A DNA stretch of 64,000 nucleotides. Origin: Isoetes taiwanensis (Eukaryota; Streptophyta; Lycopodiopsida; Isoetales; Isoetaceae). Within the stretch, counting starts at the first letter, position 1; every line of letters begins with the position of its first letter. The position numbers were made by a program, and so were the translations under genes. Positions 1 through 10,727 of this stretch are shown one piece after another. The stretch spans positions 33,895,166-33,959,165 of the forward strand of contig JAJEKV010000003.1 of NCBI GenBank assembly GCA_021234155.1, in the 5' to 3' direction. The notes under the pieces are model-generated. The model saw nothing but the letters and a program-made list of their open reading frames with translations. It did no database searches and was not told where the DNA came from.

Positions 1-883
1 TATAAGGATTGTCTTTGAGCAAGCATGCTTCGGAGAGCGAGATGATTAATTAATATGTTGAACAAGGTGACGACCAAACATACAAGAAAAATGCATTGTG
101 GTGTAGAGGATTCTTATTGCATTTTCATAAATAGAAATTGTTCTCAGAAGTGTAAGGGAATAGGCAAGTACTTCCAATTGAAAGGAAACCCAAGTCCAAG
201 AAGGATATTTTTGACATGTAATCCAGAGTGCTAAGGCATGATATAATATTCTTCTTTATTTTCACGTCCCCTAAATAATCTTTTCCAGGAATAGCAGCAT
301 GTCTGGCTTTGCAGGCTATACAGTCATGAAGCAAAGTAGATGTTTGTTATGCTATATATTGATGAGGGAACTGCAAAGGTTTATCACATTTACAGATACC
401 TGTGTCCTCCTTTTAGCATTCCATGGGATACATGTCAAGGAACTCTAAGGAGCTCTATTACAATGCTGAACGTTAAGTTACAATTACTCTAGCCTAACAA
501 CAATGGATTAGAAGAAGAGCATGTTGTCAAATAGCAATGGAATTATGTGCTGCAATATAGGAATATTTGATTAAGTCTACAAGCGTTTACTGTCAAATGA
601 TCAAGATGAATCAGTTACCCCATCCAAAGCTTTGTGATTATGTATGTTGCTAGAAGCATAAATTGTAGTTTCCTGCACGTTCTTGTTAGACTCAATGCCA
701 TTATCTTCTTTGTGTATGTCTACAGCACAACAAAAAATTTTATGCAGACATGGTCCTGCTGTAGTGACAAAAGGCTTGGAAAGAGTAATGGATCACATCA
801 GCATTGTTTATGCATACTCGATCCTACCTGGAATATGAAATATTATTTATATAGATTTGATGCTATGACAGTTAGTGCCAAAT
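1..883. other. No recognisable gene
   Basis: AT-rich DNA. The longest open frames (69 aa on minus near 125-334, 101 aa on plus near 634-939) match nothing I recognise and the second runs into the adjoining MITE. No splice-bounded exon or repeat was identified. Confidence 0.5.
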
Positions 884-1433
884 CAGGGATAGGTTCAATA
901 CTCCGTATATTTTATATGCAATACGTATTATTCGTATAATACAGCACAAATTTTCCATACAATATATAAAAAATACGGCAAAAAACAATTCTGGCGTCGG
1001 AAGAAATGGCGTCGAAAAAAACGCGTACGCGAAAAGGCGAAAAAAAAATTCCGCGTATGCGAATTATATTATTTCGCATACATGAAAGTTGTTTCACGTA
1101 TGCGAAACAGTATAATTCACCTATGCAAAAAAAAAAAAAAAAAATTTTTTCAAAGCTTTTTTTGCATCACAGCGGATTTCTTGTTTAGATGTCTGTGAAA
1201 AAATGAAAATCCCGTATGCAAAATTCAAAATTTAAATTTGTGCCTCGGTTTTATTAAACCTGCGTGCGCAAAATTGTTTTCGCGTACGTAGTTTAGAAGA
1301 TTTTGTGTACGCGATTTTTTTTTTTTCCGGCGGGCGAGAGAAAAATACGTGAAATATGTTTTAAACAATAAAATACGTATTTTTTTACTTTATACGTCGA
1401 AATTTTTAATTTCGTACCTATGACCTATCCCTG
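884..1433. mobile_element. Complete hAT-type non-autonomous element (MITE), 550 bp
   Basis: The element begins CAGGGATAGGT and ends ACCTATCCCTG, an 11-bp perfect terminal inverted repeat with the CAGGG start typical of hAT transposons. It is flanked by an exact 8-bp direct duplication, TGCCAAAT, at 876-883 and 1434-1441; 8 bp is the hAT target-site length. The interior codes for nothing recognisable. It is unusually rich in CpG for this window and repeats the short word CGTATGCG or CGTACGCG in both orientations, so it can fold on itself. Small open frames inside (912-1188) are chance. The exact duplication and intact ends suggest a fairly recent insertion mobilised by an hAT transposase encoded elsewhere. 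Confidence 0.9.
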
Positions 1434-2068
1434 TGCCAAATAGACCTGGAACATGAACTATAGCTTATGTAGACCTGATCCTACACAGTTACAAATAGAA
1501 TTGGATTGTAATTACTTGGAAGCCATTCATTAAAATACACAAATGGATTTTGAGTAGTGGTGTTAATTATAGCCACAAAGATCTCATTCCCTCTAGGCAA
1601 ACCGAGTATGCCTGCTGGCAAATGTTAAATACTTATATTAGAACTGTATAAGTGTCCATGCTTTAGGTGCATGACTAGTACCAATTTTCAACCATGCATT
1701 TACTCATAATAGTTTTCTAAGTAATTAGGAGTAAGCAATTCAGATATAACACTACACATTTTCACATAAGATTATATAGACATGATAGAGACACCACATA
1801 CAACATGATTGTTCTTAGGATGGACGTCTTAAATTCTTAAAGGCTGGCCGGATATTTCATTCAAGAGTTATGCTACAAGTCAATCTTTGTATAGACTAAA
1901 TGATTGCATAGACTAAATGAGTGACATCATGAAAACGAATTATAGCGCATTTGGATACTTACAAAATAGTAGGAGCTTTGTGCACTAATATTTAATTACA
2001 AGTTGTGATCTTAGGTATATTCTTCCATAATCCACAACTACATGTTTCATCTCGCCAAAGTGGAGTGA

Positions 2069-2213
2069 AATGTGAACCCCATGACCCTTGAACACACAGC
2101 TAACATTCAACACAACAATCCAACAAAAACAGGGATACATAAAGTAGAAAATGTGAACCCATGGCCCTTGAACACACAGCTGACATTCAACACAACATCA
2201 ATCCAACAAAAAG
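2069..2213. repeat. Direct duplication of ~62 bp
   Basis: Two near-identical copies (2069-2130 and 2150-2213) sharing CCCTTGAACACACAGCT and CATTCAACACAAC, separated by about 19 bp. They differ by a few substitutions and a 4-bp indel. Confidence 0.85.
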
Positions 2214-3072
2214 TTATCCCATCTACAAATTGCTAAACATGACATATAATTTTTAAAGCAATGCTGAGCATTGTAGAGCAAAGGGATAGAGATGCCATGA
2301 ATGTGGAAGGGCGCCAAGGAAAACGATTAGTGCCATTGTTTTTTGAGAAATGTGATGTTAATTTGTGCTGGTGGTTACAGAACACTTTGATTAAACTTTC
2401 ATCATGTGAACATTAGACTATCATGATAACATAAAGGACTTCTATTCTATATGTTTTTCATCTGTTGTTTTTAGTTTAGATGGATTCGGCTAACTCCAAA
2501 ATCTAGATTTTGCCATAAAATCATGACTGTTTACTAGAAGACATGTTTTCCAATGCATCATCATCGAGGAAAGTGATGAGATGGATATCCTTCAGTTCGT
2601 GGCTGCCATATGGTGGTTGTTGTAAGCAAGAATGCTACTGTCCTTGTTAAACTTGTGTTTTTTGGAAGAGCATAACATTATAAGCCCTAATATTGTACCT
2701 AGTGTTTTAATTAAAAATGAACACATATCTCTCTTGCCAAGCAGAAGAAAGGTATTGCTTAAAATCCAATAGCATTTATCAATTTAAACCTACCTTCGTA
2801 TTCAAAGAAATGCAATATTTTTTGCATCTTATGACCAATCTTTTAAAATAGAAAATGAATGGATTCGTTTGTGCATTGTGTGCCTAATCTATCCTCCTAC
2901 CAGTATTTATTTGGTTTGATTTGTCAGATTAGATACCTTCAGAAATGGCTAAGTGGATAGGACATGGTCGGAACACTAAAAAATGGAAGATGGGAAGAAG
3001 AATAGAGGATGGTTTTTTAATTCACATACTCAAAAAAGCATGTGGGCGACACATGTGCTGCACAGGTGCTGA

Positions 3073-3135
3073 CTGCCCTTCATTGCCCTTCAAACTGCCC
3101 TTCATTGCCCTTCCATAGCCCTTCATTGCCCTTCA
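3073..3135. repeat. Minisatellite of TGCCCTTCAT words
   Basis: About six degenerate copies of a ~10-bp word (TGCCCTTCAT / TGCCCTTCAA / AGCCCTTCAT) in tandem. Confidence 0.85.
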
Positions 3136-5323
3136 AAAAATCATGAGTGTTTTCTATTATATAAAGGATATAATGAGCATATTAGTGATGCAAATGATGA
3201 TGACATAAATTATTTGGTGAAGGTGCTTATATGTGCTGTGATGGTCAAAAAACTGGGTAGGTCAATAAAAAAGTTACCCTAGACAGGAAGATCTAAAGCT
3301 AATTTGCAAGATGATTGCCCACACAAGCAAGTTGTTTGAGCATTAATTATTGTCAAATCAAAGAATATAATTCAATGTCTATCTTATAGGCACGAGAACT
3401 TAAGGCTCAAAATGCTTTTGCTCAATGCGAACTGTCATAAATCTATTACTAAAACAATGCCTATACTAAAATAATAGTAATGGTGCCCAGCGTTGCTGGG
3501 CATAATTTGGGAACCTATAAATGCTGGGAACTTGTGCATTTGAGTAGAGTAACTTCTAGGCCGTTGGATCATTTTGAGAATTGTGGAGTAACTTCTGGCC
3601 CGCATATGTCCTAAGGGATGTTTGACACTATGGTGTGACGTTAAAACTACTAACAAACATATGGTCTTCAAATAAAGATTGCTCGTACGTTAAGACTCAT
3701 AGATTCATGCCAAAGCAATTTCAATCATGTCTCTCCATGTATGTACCAAAGTACTGGTAATATGTCAATGGACAAAGACTATGATACATGATATAAAGCT
3801 ATCCAAGCGCAACATTGCTGGGCTAAAAAGGAGTTGCACATGCGATTCGTCATTTGTTTGAGAAGTAAAGAGATAAAGTGGTGATGTGAGGTACCTTTTA
3901 TACATGGGTAAGTGTGTATCAACTATAGATAGATAATACTTAGGACAATATGTGGAAGATGGTTGCATGCAACACTATACGTTGTTGACAATGCTACATG
4001 TTTAATATACCTAGCAAGTGCTAGTTTATTATATACAAAGTGGAAGATCGTTACATGCATTTAGTAACATTGTATGAAGTTTTGAAATACTTAGTAGATA
4101 GACTATATTGTTTTCGATATACTTAGTAGATGGAAGTGGTCCAAAATGCTAGTATCATTTTAGGAACATTGTATGTTGTTTTGATATACTTAGTAGATCT
4201 AAGTGGTCCAGAATTCTACGTTACCTAACACAATAACACACACAATAACACAATAACGGTGAATAACAATGATAATATTGACCCAACTAAACGTCTCTCG
4301 AATAAATTCTAATACATCTTGTCACAAATAATGCAATATCAAATAATGCAATATCATTTTTATTATGGCCTCCACAAACAGTCATGTGACTACTTGCATA
4401 TGTCCACAAATGAGCAACAAACTACTCTTCAGAAATTCGCGTGTTAGAAATCATTCAACTTTTTATGTTGTGTTGATCCCAAAAACACTTACAGTACATG
4501 TGGAATTGTGCAATTAGTTTCCTTCCATACTATGATCACATACTTCTATGATGAAACAAAGCGATGAAAGCCACCTCTTGATTGAAGTCATGCTTCTTTT
4601 AAACAATGGAGAGCCCGTTTTTTCCATGCTTCATAAAATGGAGGTATAAATAAATTCTTTCAAAAAAAGAACAAAAGCTAAGACGTAGCATATACTAAGA
4701 CATACATGAGCACATACATTTGCTTATGGAGATTTTACAGTATATCTGCCACATTAGCATCAAAAGCTAGACTCCAAAGGAGGAGAATAATTGTTTTAGA
4801 ATCTATTTTTCTTCTGAAAAACATACAGCATACATGAGAGCCTCAAACAAAGATTTCATTGTGAACCAAAAGAAAGGGCACACATCTACAGGAGGATCTG
4901 AGCACCAATTTTACACGTTGCAAAATCAATCCTGCAGAAGATATAATGCATGCATCATCAATCCTACAGAAGATATAAAGGGACCAAACACACTTGAACA
5001 TTGTCTATAGTAAGCTATACATTCAATTAGATGCTCATCTTAAAACTTTATTATGTCTGATTATAACCTACTCAATACCACCACCACAATTATGTGAAAT
5101 ATGCTACTGACTGTAGAATCTTGAGGACTTCCAAATGGCAAGCATTTCAATCCGAAACGAAATTACATTACACAGGTAGGATAGTAGTCACTGCAAAAGA
5201 GCAACAGCGGAGGAAAATGCACAGTATTAGATCTGCATCACTGCAAAATGTCATACAGAAAAAAGCCTAAACAAAAAGAAATTTCCATTTGTCGCATAAT
5301 TCAATAATCTACAGTAAAAAAGC

Positions 5324-5374
5324 AGAGCGGCAGCACTAATGAGAAGCTAGAGCGGCAGCACTAATGAGAAGCTG
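5324..5374. repeat. Tandem duplication, 25-26 bp unit
   Basis: Two copies of a unit built from GAGCGGCAGCACTAATGAG followed by AAGCT. Confidence 0.9.
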
Positions 5375-6595
5375 GACACTTTTCCCACCTTACAACCAAT
5401 CTACTCTTCTACACCTATCATCCAAGAAACATCAACAACAGAAAAACAGATGTAGGGAGCAAGAACAAAGAAGCAAGTTACAGAACTCATCCAAATGTAG
5501 GATCGATAGATTAAGTGGTCATAGTCTGTGCTTCTGTGTGACAGATCGACCAAGCCTCATGCCGTTGTGCATCATTGTTCATGGTAAAAATTTATAAATA
5601 AACAGATCGTCCTTGATCTTCAATTCTTTCAAAATGTAAGCTCTTGTTTTCAAGAGTCACCTTCTCTTATACCAGGATAGAACTTAGATATTTATAGAAA
5701 GAAGAGGGCAAGTCTACTCGGATACTTTATGTGCAAGAGATACAAAAATCTCTACAGACTTCTAGACTTCTAACTTGGTCTATATCCTTATTACACCAGC
5801 TGCACATTAAGCTAATTAAGTTTCAGCTCTTATATGCAAGTTTCCTCACAGAGTGTTGATCTACGCAGTCAGTTCTTATGGCAAGTTTATAATGCCTAGA
5901 GACATTAGAATTTCTATGGAAATTGAAGGTATCAATCTGCCAATAACAGGCACTTTCCATTGTTATGCATTCTTCTTTTCTAGCTCGTCTCACTCTATTT
6001 TCTAAGTACTTCCCTCAAAAAAGAAACTGGCTTGCTTTACATGGGATAAGCAGAACTAACATTTTTGTTTGGGCCACTCTTCCGCCAACGCCAAGCGTCC
6101 TGTTCCCAAGCTTTTGCAGACTCTAATGTTGTTGGCTTCATCCTGCTGTATCCTCGCCTAGAATGAACATGCCATTTGCTCTGCCAGGAGTAAAAGATTG
6201 GAATTATTTGAGCTTACCATATGCACAACATTCTCAACTATTTGAACTTACCATTCGCACAGCATTCTCAACTATCTACATTAGCAGTAGCTACTACTTG
6301 ATCACAACTTGATCACAGGTTCGGGTTAGCTCCATCTTCAAAGGTAATGGCTTTGAGCTCAGAGGTTGGGCAGACTTCCTTGCACAAAGGAAGTGAATGC
6401 AAACCTACGAATGCAGCATGGCAAAGGCTGCTCCTCCAGATGCATTCAGTCACACCCTCAAGTGATTCGTCCTGTCAAGGAGCCTCTTATATAAATGTTT
6501 TGTTCGTTCATGAAAGTTAAAGGAATGATGAAATTTAAAGGAATGAAAATCGGATTGTGGGCCAACTATACCTATAAAGAAGAGAATGGGGATTG

Positions 6596-7077
6596 CTTGG
6601 TGACTTCAAAGCCATCTCCAGCTCCACTTGATCCCTTCGGAACTTCCCGTTAGTAAACTGATTTTTTGCAATAATCCCCCCAATGTAATACACAATTCGA
6701 TAAGAATGATAGAAAGCTAACCTTTGGTGCTTCCAATAACTGAGTCCTGAGCTTTGCAAGTTTGGCTTTCAGCTGACCTAAGTGATATTCTGCAAAAAAG
6801 GCAAGATGTGTTATCCCACTTTTGAATATAAGAGTTACAATTTCCAGCCTAATGTGCTCCAAAATCTATGCTGTAGAAGAAATACTACTGACAGAATGCG
6901 ACACCCTACTATTTTCTTTTCTGCTAGCATTATATAAAAATGGAGGATATACCGGGGAAGAATGTTCAATATACAGCTGTTCTCGCGATGGCAATTCAAT
7001 AAGTTACCTGTTGCTTTATTCTTCTGAGTACGGGCCATTTCAGTCTCGATCTCCTTGATTCTTTCTATGATCCCCAT
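6596..7077 (-). pseudogene. 5' fragment of a DRG (developmentally regulated GTP-binding protein) gene
   Basis: Three minus-strand exons encode the N-terminus of a DRG-family GTPase. Exon 1 is 7077-7008 (starts MGIIERIKEIE, then EMARTQKNKAT), exon 2 is 6789-6722 (EYHLGQLKAKLAKLR...EAPK) and exon 3 is 6634-6596 (GSSGAGDGFEVTK). Junctions have good GT donors and AG acceptors, and phase is kept: exon 1 ends with the G of the Glu codon completed by exon 2. This helical N-terminal region precedes the G domain in DRG1/DRG2, which bind DFRP partner proteins and act on ribosomes. In intact genes the next residues are YGHGRVALIGFPSVGKS. Here the sequence leaves the family right after FEVTK and no G1-G5 motif follows to the left. 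I read it as a gene fragment, truncated or captured by a transposon; widely separated downstream exons cannot be fully excluded. Confidence 0.8.
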
Positions 7078-7500
7078 CTTACCGACTGGCACAGATCAAG
7101 CAAAGCTGCCGATTCGCTTAGAATTGATCACACAATTACGTTGTTTGCAGCCATCCTAGGGCCAGGCCGATGAAGATTTATGGGATTTATATTTTACACA
7201 AAGTAGCTGGCACGGATCTGGCGCACTTCTGCAGCTGCTGCATGGGGGATGACTTCAAGGTCGGCCATGGCAACGGATTATTTCATGCCGGCAACAGAAC
7301 CAGCAGATAACCATAAAATATCCAAATCGAGCGAGAAGAAAAAATCAGGGGCTATCTAGACCGTTTATCTCGTAGATCAAATCTGGGCCGTCCGATTTAG
7401 GGCTGGGTCCAACACTTACACAATAACATTATAATATAAGATTATAATATAAGATGCCTAAAACTTCTAAAGATGTGTGTATTATCGCTTAAGTGTGTAT
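7078..7500 (-). promoter_or_regulatory. Possible 5' region of the DRG fragment
   Basis: Upstream of the DRG start codon (minus-strand sense) there is no gene. The stretch is less AT-rich than its surroundings and could be the captured 5' UTR or promoter of the DRG gene. No specific element was identified. Confidence 0.25.
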
Positions 7501-7710
7501 TATCGCTTCTTAACCGTTAGATTAAGTGTTTTTAAAAAAAAATTCAATGGTGCACAAGTCAAGATGCTCTCTCCTGCAATCCTGTGCGTCCATTCTGAGT
7601 CTTTTACAGGTCAAACTTGGGGTGTTTGACGTGCACATAAAATACACACAATATACATCAGACCATGCTGTATTATGGCAAGAAATACAGTCCTGTGTAT
7701 TATACATGTT

Positions 7711-7770
7711 AAAGAGGACCTGGGGAATCGAACCCCAGTTAAACCTGAACCTGAACTCAAATACCTGTAT
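7711..7770 (-). repeat. SINE-like tRNA head, copy 1
   Basis: On the minus strand the sequence holds a strong T-arm, CTGGGGTTCGATTCCCCAG (7720-7738), a six-base stem around TTCGATT that also matches the pol III B box GGTTCGANTCC. A weak A-box-like word lies about 25 nt upstream, too close for a functional tRNA, so this looks like a tRNA-derived retroposon head and not a tRNA gene. Confidence 0.5.
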
Positions 7771-7824
7771 GTGTCAAAGCAAAAGAGAACCAAATGAATA
7801 TAAGGAAAACCCGAAACTAGGAGT

Positions 7825-7864
7825 CCGAGGAATTGAACCTCGGTTACTAGCCATTACTCAACCA
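7825..7864 (-). repeat. SINE-like tRNA head, copy 2
   Basis: Minus strand: an A-box-like TGGTTGAGTAATGG (7864-7851) followed by a T-arm, CCGAGGTTCAATTCCTCGG (7843-7825), with the B-box CG changed to CA as expected from deamination. The spacing is similar to copy 1, about 100 bp away. A full cloverleaf cannot be folded. Confidence 0.5.
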
Positions 7865-7930
7865 AGCATAAAAGAGGCTTCCAGAGTGGAGCCTCGTTAT
7901 CTAAGGGGCCAAAAACCCTCTAAAGGCTGA

Positions 7931-9618
7931 GGTAGCGTCGATAACAAGATACATTTGAATAAAATCAAAAAGATGTCAATATCATTCATTTACCACATTT
8001 GTCAAGAAAAGAAGAAACGAGAAAAGTTAACATAAAAGCGCAAAGTCAAGCGGGGCTGCAGGGGATGAGATCCCACAGCTCACACCAAAGAACAGCCATC
8101 GGGCTGCAGGGGATGAGGTCCCACAGCCCACTAAAACAGCACCATAAAACAAACAATAGCGGCGCCTGCCAGGCCCATTCCTCTCAACTGGAACATACCC
8201 CGCTGGCAGCCCAAATATAATAGCCCTGACATCTGATGGCAAACAAGAGGAAGGATTCAGAAGTACACGCCAAGCAGCCCTTACTCTATGCTCATTAATA
8301 TGAGCGAGAATTAGAAGGATGATCCAGGAGTTCTTGGCGTATATTTAGAAGACCTCAACATCTTACATACAGTATAAGTTAGACTAGGCGTATGCCTCCG
8401 TCCGCCATGGTAAAAAACAAAGTGAGCAGCCTTATTCATCAGATTTCTGTTATCAAGAACACACAATCCTTTAGTATCACCTGCCCCCCATCTAAGGTAT
8501 AGATCTTTACCCCTTTCAACCATTCCCTCCGGATACATTGTGCAGGATGACAAGTATAATGCACTTTGCCGATATCCTTCATACAATACCGACCATGCCC
8601 TCAAAACAATGGAGCTTGGTGTTTTTTAAGGCCTTGCGGATCAAAACTACGCGAGGGCTTGGGCTTCCGGTTAAAAGCAGTTTAATAGCCTCATTCACGC
8701 TCTTAAAAGCGGCATCTTAAAACGGCTTTGTACATGCGGATGGTCGGTGAGGACCCTCTTTCTAATGCCACGGCACCGGCCGCATTTAGAGTTCTGCGAG
8801 AACAAAACAAGGCCATCATAAAATGATCTTGGCACATCTTGGCGAGAAAAGACCCGGCGTGGCGAAACATCAAGCCAATCCAGATTCATATTCAAATCCA
8901 CAAGTGGAGCAATTTGGGTTGCTGGCACGGGCGGATGGGAAGGAAGCATCGGCTGGCTTCTAGCAAAGCCCGACCATTACGGCGCTTTCGGCCGAGGACA
9001 TGGCAACAAGAACAAGGGACCAAGGCGGCAAAAAAACAGAAGAGCGAGGGGATGGCGCGGGCGCTTACCTTCAAGGGCGATGAAGATATGTGAGCAAGAT
9101 CATCGGCTCCATGCCTATCCTCTGCGCCAAATTTAGAATGCGCCCAGTGCGCTCTCCTCCAGCAAAATAGGAAGGCAAGAAAGGAACCATCGAAATAAAA
9201 CTAAACCCTAAAATACCCTTTCTCGGCCAAACTCAGGTATTTTATCATATTTATCACGGTTTTAATACAAATACATTCCAAAAACCTTTATAAATCTTAT
9301 GTAAGAAACATACGACATTTCAACCAGCAGACATTATAGGGTTAAAACGAAAAAAATATTTGCGGCAGCCGCGATAAATTCCTTGTATATATAAATTCTC
9401 TTGTATTCTTGCACTATAGGAATGTGTCAAATGCCAAATTTTTGTATATGTGTTCTCTCTATTCTTGCACCCTAGGAGCGCGTCAACAATTCTTGCATTT
9501 CTCTTGGCTTTCCATAGTACCTGTTCCACTGATATTCGTCTAGGTAATCGAACATGCAAGATCGAACAGGAGCGCCAACCCATGTGCCGTGTTTGTTTAC
9601 ATACACCTCAATACATGT
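7931..9618. other. GC-richer gene-free stretch with possible 5' exon relics
   Basis: Reading frames on the minus strand (8311-8604, 97 aa; 8695-8949, 84 aa) look more protein-like than background but I cannot assign them. Near 9080-9230 the minus strand shows a 5'-UTR-like sequence containing a telo-box (AAACCCTAA on plus, about 9203-9213) and a good donor (GAAG then GTAAGC, near 9070), suggesting the first exon of some transcript. I could not link it to a downstream gene. Confidence 0.3.
8052..8129. repeat. Direct duplication of ~29 bp
   Basis: Copies at 8052-8080 and 8101-8129 share GGGCTGCAGGGGATGAG followed by TCCCACAGC. Each copy is also partly self-complementary (GGGCTG...CAGCCC). Confidence 0.8.
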
Positions 9619-10696
9619 TTATTTTGTGTTGACTTTGTTAGGAGCAGGTTGAATGAATCTGTCAATCCAAGATCTTGCTTCTTGTAACATAAATGGAGTT
9701 ACAGAATGAGCGGTTTGGGGCTCCGCAACAAACTGCAAACGTTCTAAAAGCTTAGCCAATTTCCTCCCAAGAAAAATGGTTTTATAAAAGTTGGTTTGCC
9801 AAACCCACACCTGAAAATGGCTGCGAGCACTGCGCCTTTCGTATTCAACGGTTGTGTTATATATGACCTTTTCAAGGCCTTCAATTGGGCAACGTGGATC
9901 ATCCTCCCCTACAATCAAAATACGTACTACATTACACATGCTTCGTTTTGCGTTGATAGCTGATAAGGCTATTCTTTTTAGGTTGCTATTGCTCGGTGGT
10001 GTTTCATTTTGTTCACTACGTTTATCCCATGTATCTGTAATATTATTCCTTTCCAGTAGCATTTTCCATTTGAAGACGGCTTTGATACTATATTAACATT
10101 TCTGACTGTAATAGGCCCTTCAATAGAAAGACACAAACCGTTCAATATCAGCAAAGGCCTTGGAGCAATCAATGGTACCATTTCCTCAGAATCAAACTTG
10201 TCCATCAACCCAGGTGCTATTCTTTGCCATACCTACCACAAACCAAATTATCAAAACTTATTAGATCCTACCCTTTTTTTCTACACCTTGGTGTGGAGAT
10301 CAATGTTGGAAATCACCTTGGCAACTGTCTCTCCATCAAAGCTGTCCTTTCCAAGGTCTATAGCTGCTTCTGCACAAGCATAATTATAAAATTAATCAAA
10401 TAGCATGATTTAAGTGATTAGATGAAAGCAATACATTCCAATGACCCCACAGTACATTTCACATAATCTAACATTGCGTACCTCGAAATACCAGAGGAAT
10501 GCTGTTGACTCGTGCATGCCATCTATTACTTAAAACTACCCATTGAAAATTCTGCACAGATCACTTCCTCATTTGTTAAGAGGAAATCTCTGCAGCAGAG
10601 CACTTTAATTATAGCACTTCAATTATACTTGTGTCCCAATAATTGGCACTGCAACTGCAAATCTAGGATCTGCAGCAGGGTGTAAATATGGTAATG
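9619..10696 (-). CDS. Alpha/beta hydrolase, 3' exons (5' part missing)
   Basis: Six minus-strand exons join in phase: about 10696-10629 (ADPRFAVAVPIIGTQ), 10551-10482 (NFQWVV...WHARVNSIPLVFR), 10369-10317 (AAIDLGKDSFDGETVAK), 10232-10139 (VWQRIAPGLMDKF...APRPLLILN), 9908-9811 (EDDPRCPIEGLEKV...) and 9732-9619 (FVAEPQTAHSVTPFMLQEA, stop). Every junction has GT-AG and codon phases match exactly, so this part shows no decay. The order of motifs matches plant serine-hydrolase proteins of the esterase/lipase type. The acidic residue of the triad is in NGEDDPRCP and the histidine in AEPQTAH. The nucleophile elbow GxSxG should lie in exons further upstream but is not in view, because the methyltransferase-like gene starts at about 10.7 kb. 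Either the mobile unit cut the gene or the 5' exons are beyond it. Substrate unknown. Confidence 0.85.
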
Positions 10697-10727
10697 CTAC
10701 CCAAAAAGCATAGCACTTATTAATGGC

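Larger units (their letters stand above)
1434..6595. other. Intergenic DNA with short tandem repeats, no gene recognised
   Basis: No reading frame over 80 aa and no recognisable exon. Besides the short repeats listed separately, two near-copies of a sequence containing ATACTTAGTAGAT lie at about 4088-4210, and ATCAATCCT-CAGAAGATATAA is duplicated near 4925-4979. A word GTGACGTTAAAACTACT at 3635-3651 matches the 3' end of the retroposon at 19.9 kb, hinting at a decayed relative here. Confidence 0.5.

Noticed and set aside
884-1188. Small coding frames at 912-1188
   Set aside because: They lie inside the hAT MITE and its palindromic words, with no protein-like composition.
7711-7864. Two functional tRNA genes
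   Set aside because: Only T-arms are strong; acceptor and anticodon arms cannot be formed and the A-to-B box spacing is too short.
9203-9213. Interstitial telomere repeat
   Set aside because: Only a single AAACCCTAA copy, better explained as a promoter telo-box or chance.
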